This document shows, piece after piece, positions 60,828-64,000 of a stretch of DNA of 64,000 bases. This DNA comes from Aminobacter aminovorans (GTDB lineage: Bacteria > Pseudomonadota > Alphaproteobacteria > Rhizobiales > Rhizobiaceae). The DNA lies in NCBI RefSeq assembly GCF_900445235.1, contig NZ_UFSM01000001.1, positions 2,495,501 through 2,559,500 on the forward strand. Direction: 5' to 3'. How positions within the stretch are numbered: the stretch's first letter is position 1; each line of letters begins with the position of its first letter. Both the position numbers and the translations under genes were made by a program. The notes under the pieces were generated by a model. That model saw nothing but the letters and a program-made list of their open reading frames with translations. It did no database searches and was not told where the DNA came from.

Positions 60828-62657
60828 TCAGCCCTGCGGCGGGCGGCCGCCGAAGGTCGATGGGCGCAGCCCGAAGCGGGTGTCGAAATCGTCGTCCGGC
60901 TGCGGCCTGGGGACCGCAGGCTTGCGGTAGTCGCTGTCGCCGGCCTGGCGCTGGACATCGACGACCTCGGCGAAGCCTAGGGCTGCCGCCTGCGGCTTGG
61001 GCACGTTGCGCAGGCGCTCGACGACGGCCGCCAGATCGACATCGTCGCCGCTACCCGTCGGCGCCTCGGCAGCCCGCTTGCCGGTGCCGGGGATGAGTTC
61101 GTCCGCCAGCTTTTCGAATTTCAGCCGCATGGTGGTGGCAACACCTTCACCAAAGGCGATGGCTTCGCGCTGGCCCATCGAGGACAGGAAGGACAGCGTC
61201 GAGGCCGAGGAATCGGCGATGGCCGAGCGGATGATCGCCTGGTCCTGCTCGTTGGCGAGACGCATGGCGAAAACCGTCGAGCATTGCGACAGGATGGTGG
61301 GGTCGAGCTCGCCGGGGCGCTGGGTGACGACGCCGAGGTAGCAGCCATATTTGCGGCCTTCCTTGGCGATGCGCGACAGGGCGTGGCGGGTCGGCGCAAA
61401 GCCGAGGCGATGGTCGGCGGGCATGTAGCGGTGGGCTTCTTCGCACAAGAGAAGCAGCTTGAGGCGGCCTTCGCTCCATAGCGCCAGGTCGAAGGCGAGG
61501 CGGGCGAGCACCGAACAGACCGAATTGACGACCTCGGACGGCATGCCGGCCATTTCGAAGCAGGTGACCGGGCGGCCATGCGTCGGCACGCGGAAGATGT
61601 TGCCGATCGTCTCGTGGATGGTGTCCTCGATAAGCCTGGAATGGAACATGAAGCGGTATCGCGGATCGGCGAGAGCAGATTCGATGCGGGTGCGCAGCGA
61701 TTTCAGGATCGGCCGTTCGTTCTTCGATTCGAGCAGGCCCATGCGTTCGTCGATCTGCTTGATCAGGTCGGCGATGCGATAGGGGACCGGGGTGTCGGCG
61801 GTCAACGCGTCGACGCCGCGGCGCAGGAAGGTGCCGCCTTGCGGGCTGCGGTAGAGGTTCTTGGCGACCGGAATGAGGTCGCGCAGCACATCGATCTCGT
61901 CGGCATCGGTTTCGCGGCCGCGAAACAGCACTTCGGAGAATTCCTCGAGGCGGAACAGCCAGAATGGCAGGTCGAGCGAATTGGTGTCGACCTTGACGCA
62001 ATGCTCGGGCAGCGATGCCGCGAACTCGTTGTGCGGATCCATGATCAATACGCGCAGGTCTGGCCGCGCCGAGATCGCCTTGCGCAGCAGAAGCGAGACG
62101 GCGGTCGACTTGCCGACGCCGGTCGTGCCGACAACGGCGAAGTGGCGGGCGAGGGTCTCGTCGATGGCGATGCAGGCGTCGATGCTGTCGTCTTGCGACA
62201 ACTGGCCGATGGTGACGGTGCGGCGGCCGGCAAGGTCATATACGGCCTGCAGGTCGCGGCTGCGAATGCGGTGGGCGATGGCGCCGATATAGGGATAGAC
62301 GGTGATGCCGCGGTCGAACACCGGGTGCTTGTCGGTGCCGACGTCACGAACCTCGCCGATCAGCTCGACATTGACCTCGATGGGGTTGTCGCCTTCGCTG
62401 CTCCACGAGCGGTCGGACTTGGCGATGGAATAGACGAGGCCGATGGTGCGGGTTTCGCCGAGATTGATGCAGATCATGCGGCCGACGGTCCACAGGCCGA
62501 CTGCCCCCGACGCGCCGCCTTCGGCATAGGCGCTGATTACGGCACGGGCGCCGTCGCACTGCACGACATGGCCAAGGATGCGGGCGTCGTCCTGTTTCGG
62601 ATCGCGCCGCTCCTGCGAGGTGTTTTCTCCGCCCTCGGCCTGACGTTCGAAGTACAT
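60828..62657 (-). CDS. HerA-type (DUF87) ATPase
   Basis: 609 residues from ATG 62657 (MYFERQAEGGENTSQ). An N-terminal HAS-barrel-like beta region, then Walker A VVGTTGVGKSTAVS (177-188), LRVLIMDPHNEFAAS, a helical insertion, Walker B LKLLLLCEEAHRYMP and VTQRPGELDPTILSQCS (sensor-type motif). HerA-like hexameric translocases act on DNA, often with a NurA nuclease; no nurA was seen here. The C terminus is a disordered Arg/Pro-rich tail. Confidence 0.9.
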   Translation of the reverse strand: MYFERQAEGGENTSQERRDPKQDDARILGHVVQCDGARAVISAYAEGGASGAVGLWTVGRMICINLGETRTIGLVYSIAKSDRSWSSEGDNPIEVNVELIGEVRDVGTDKHPVFDRGITVYPYIGAIAHRIRSRDLQAVYDLAGRRTVTIGQLSQDDSIDACIAIDETLARHFAVVGTTGVGKSTAVSLLLRKAISARPDLRVLIMDPHNEFAASLPEHCVKVDTNSLDLPFWLFRLEEFSEVLFRGRETDADEIDVLRDLIPVAKNLYRSPQGGTFLRRGVDALTADTPVPYRIADLIKQIDERMGLLESKNERPILKSLRTRIESALADPRYRFMFHSRLIEDTIHETIGNIFRVPTHGRPVTCFEMAGMPSEVVNSVCSVLARLAFDLALWSEGRLKLLLLCEEAHRYMPADHRLGFAPTRHALSRIAKEGRKYGCYLGVVTQRPGELDPTILSQCSTVFAMRLANEQDQAIIRSAIADSSASTLSFLSSMGQREAIAFGEGVATTMRLKFEKLADELIPGTGKRAAEAPTGSGDDVDLAAVVERLRNVPKPQAAALGFAEVVDVQRQAGDSDYRKPAVPRPQPDDDFDTRFGLRPSTFGGRPPQG

Positions 62658-62808
62658 CGCAGTAAATCCCCCAAATCTGACCAAGAGTATAGCGCTCTGC
62701 AGTTAAGGTCGGGTGATGGTTGATGGTGTAGCGATCGTTAAGCGAAACGGTCGAATGCGCGTTTTCGCGGGGGACGGGTGACATTGCGGAAAAATTGCTC
62801 CGGCCCGG

Positions 62809-62837
62809 TTGACAGCGCGCCGTCTCGGGCACTAACG
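62809..62837 (+). promoter_or_regulatory. Predicted promoter of the ilvB leader transcript
   Basis: TTGACA (62809-62814), a 17-base spacer and CTAACG (62832-62837). A transcript starting 6-9 bases after the -10 would begin at about 62843-62846, almost exactly at the leader ATG (62847). Confidence 0.6.
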
Positions 62838-62846
62838 TCCGCGCCC

Positions 62847-62900
62847 ATGAACAAGACACTCATTCTCGTAGTAGGATTGCGCATGGGCAAGGCGGTGTAA
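62847..62900 (+). CDS. Branched-chain leader peptide of ilvB
   Basis: 17-residue reading frame MNKTLILVVGLRMGKAV, stop TAA at 62898. Six of the first thirteen residues are Leu, Ile or Val, including LILVV, so it senses charging of those tRNAs as expected of an ilv attenuator. No ribosome site fits upstream if the promoter at 62809 is right, so translation may be leaderless. A hairpin and a terminator follow. Confidence 0.8.
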   Translation: MNKTLILVVGLRMGKAV

Positions 62901-62956
62901 CCGCCGGGCGAAATCCCCCATGCGCAAATGTGAAGGCTCCCTCGGGGGCCTTTTTT
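62877..62956 (+). promoter_or_regulatory. ilvB transcription attenuator
   Basis: A long pause or anti-antiterminator hairpin has perfect 11-bp arms, TTGCGCATGGG (62877-62887) and CCCATGCGCAA (62917-62927), around an inner GGCGG-N5-CCGCC. A terminator follows: 6-bp stem with CTCG loop at 62935-62950 and TTTTTT at 62951-62956. CCCCC (62915-62919) can pair with GGGGG (62944-62948), a possible antiterminator. Confidence 0.75.
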
Positions 62957-63023
62957 ATTGCCCGAAACAGGACTAAACGAGCAGCAACCGCCGAGAACGG
63001 CGAAGGAAAGACGGGACGGACCG

Positions 63024-64000
63024 ATGAGCGGACATAGTGACAGCGGACGACGCGAAATGACCGGCGCCGAAATGGTGGTGCAGGCGCTGAAAGACAATGG
63101 CGTCAAGCACCTCTTCGGCTATCCCGGCGGCGCCGTCCTTCCGATCTATGACGAGCTGTTCCAGCAGGACGACGTCCAGCACATATTGGTGCGCCATGAG
63201 CAGGGCGCGGGCCATGCCGCAGAGGGCTATGCCCGTTCGACCGGCAAGGCCGGCGTGATGCTGGTCACCTCCGGCCCGGGCGCCACCAATGCGGTGACAC
63301 CGCTGCAGGACGCGCTGATGGATTCGATCCCGCTGGTGTGCATCACCGGCCAGGTGCCGACGTCGCTGATCGGCTCCGACGCCTTCCAGGAATGCGACAC
63401 TGTCGGCATTACCCGGCCGTGCACCAAGCACAACTGGTTGGTGAAGGACGTCAACGAACTGGCCCGCATCCTGCACGAGGCGTTCCATGTCGCCACCACC
63501 GGTCGCCCTGGCCCCGTGGTCGTCGACATCCCCAAGGACGTGCAGTTTGCCAAGGGCATCTACACGCCGCCGCAGACCGCGCCGCGCACCTCCTACCAGC
63601 CCAAGGTCCAGGGCGACCTGGAGAAGGTCAAGGAAGCGGTTGCGCTGATGGCCACCGCCAAGCGGCCGATCATCTATTCCGGCGGCGGCGTGGTCAATTC
63701 CGGCCCCGAGGCCAGCCACCTGCTGCGCGAGTTGGTCGACCTGACCGGCTTCCCGATCACTTCGACGCTGATGGGCCTGGGCGCCTATCCGGCGTCGGGC
63801 AAAAACTGGCTCGGCATGCTGGGTATGCATGGCAGCTACGAAGCCAACATGGCGATGCATGACTGCGACGTCATGATCTGCATCGGCGCGCGCTTCGACG
63901 ACCGCATCACCGGCCGCCTCAACGCCTTCTCGCCGAACTCGAAGAAGATCCACATCGACATCGACCCGTCGTCGATCAACAAGAACGTGCGCGCCGACGT
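63024..64000 (+). CDS. ilvB: Acetolactate synthase large subunit, 3' partial
   Basis: ThDP-dependent enzyme for the first shared step of valine, leucine and isoleucine synthesis. 325 codons are visible before the window ends. Seen: FGYPGGAVLPIYDEL, the catalytic Glu59 in VRHEQGAGHAAEGYARSTG, TSGPGATNAVTPLQDA and the DIPKDVQF end of the PYR domain, then the start of the central FAD-binding domain. It lies 123 bases after the leader peptide stop, behind the attenuator. The ilvI/ilvG naming is equivalent. Confidence 0.95.
   Translation, partial: MSGHSDSGRREMTGAEMVVQALKDNGVKHLFGYPGGAVLPIYDELFQQDDVQHILVRHEQGAGHAAEGYARSTGKAGVMLVTSGPGATNAVTPLQDALMDSIPLVCITGQVPTSLIGSDAFQECDTVGITRPCTKHNWLVKDVNELARILHEAFHVATTGRPGPVVVDIPKDVQFAKGIYTPPQTAPRTSYQPKVQGDLEKVKEAVALMATAKRPIIYSGGGVVNSGPEASHLLRELVDLTGFPITSTLMGLGAYPASGKNWLGMLGMHGSYEANMAMHDCDVMICIGARFDDRITGRLNAFSPNSKKIHIDIDPSSINKNVRAD

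Noticed and set aside
60828..62657. HerA-NurA or other anti-phage system
   Set aside because: Only the HerA-like ATPase is present; no NurA, SIR2 or DUF4297-type partner is beside it in this window.

Overview
The window is a GC-rich alphaproteobacterial chromosome segment, most likely from the Phyllobacteriaceae (Mesorhizobium/Aminobacter-like). The gene order, the long FtsZ tail, the permuted two-piece tmRNA with tag ANDNYAEARLAA, the SspB-DUF4169-RHH trio and the rhizobial intergenic palindromes support this. The genus is inferred; no species is claimed. No phage, transposase, CRISPR array, tRNA or rRNA was seen. It is mostly core chromosome.

Region 1 (1-13563) is the end of the division and cell wall cluster: mraY (5' cut by the window), murD, ftsW, murG, murC, murB, a strong terminator, then ddl, ftsQ, ftsA, ftsZ, another terminator and lpxC. 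Most junctions overlap by 1-4 bases. These genes make and flip lipid II precursors, build the divisome and start lipid A synthesis. Region 2 (13746-19206) holds bamD, recN, ligA and a DEDDh exonuclease.

Region 3 (19388-30256) has the azlCD exporter, a minus-strand run (53-residue membrane peptide, SCO protein, prmA, M24 aminopeptidase), creA, a hexapeptide acyltransferase, small proteins, and a tightly overlapped DUF4173 / response regulator / histidine kinase operon. Perfect tandem 11-bp repeats lie upstream of that operon. Region 4 (30257-40201) is mixed: uvrD/pcrA helicase, a glyoxalase-fold protein, a Tat-signal dienelactone hydrolase, a secreted protein with three Cys-Trp repeats, a thioesterase with a tandemly repeated 3' end, an FAD-linked dehydrogenase, a GNAT enzyme and several unknowns.

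Region 5 (40202-49735) has a very large AsmA protein with a charged helical tail, sspB-DUF4169-RHH, a tetR/MFS divergent pair, a diguanylate cyclase, a small ATPase and ssrA. SspB and ssrA act in the same tag-and-degrade route. Region 6 (49950-55918) is DUF2853, thyA, folA, hflK, hflC, DUF2065 and degP: thymidylate/folate synthesis followed by membrane and periplasmic protein quality control. Region 7 (55900-64000) has a GNAT enzyme, serB and miaA (divergent with overlapping 5' ends), a second diguanylate cyclase, an alpha/beta hydrolase, a HerA-type ATPase, and ilvB (3' cut) behind a branched-chain leader peptide and attenuator. The predicted promoter places the leader's ATG almost at the transcript 5' end.

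No clearly new multi-gene system was found. The best leads are the near-leaderless ilvB leader/attenuator, the DUF4173 two-component operon with its tandem-repeat candidate operator, and the triple-repeat secreted protein.
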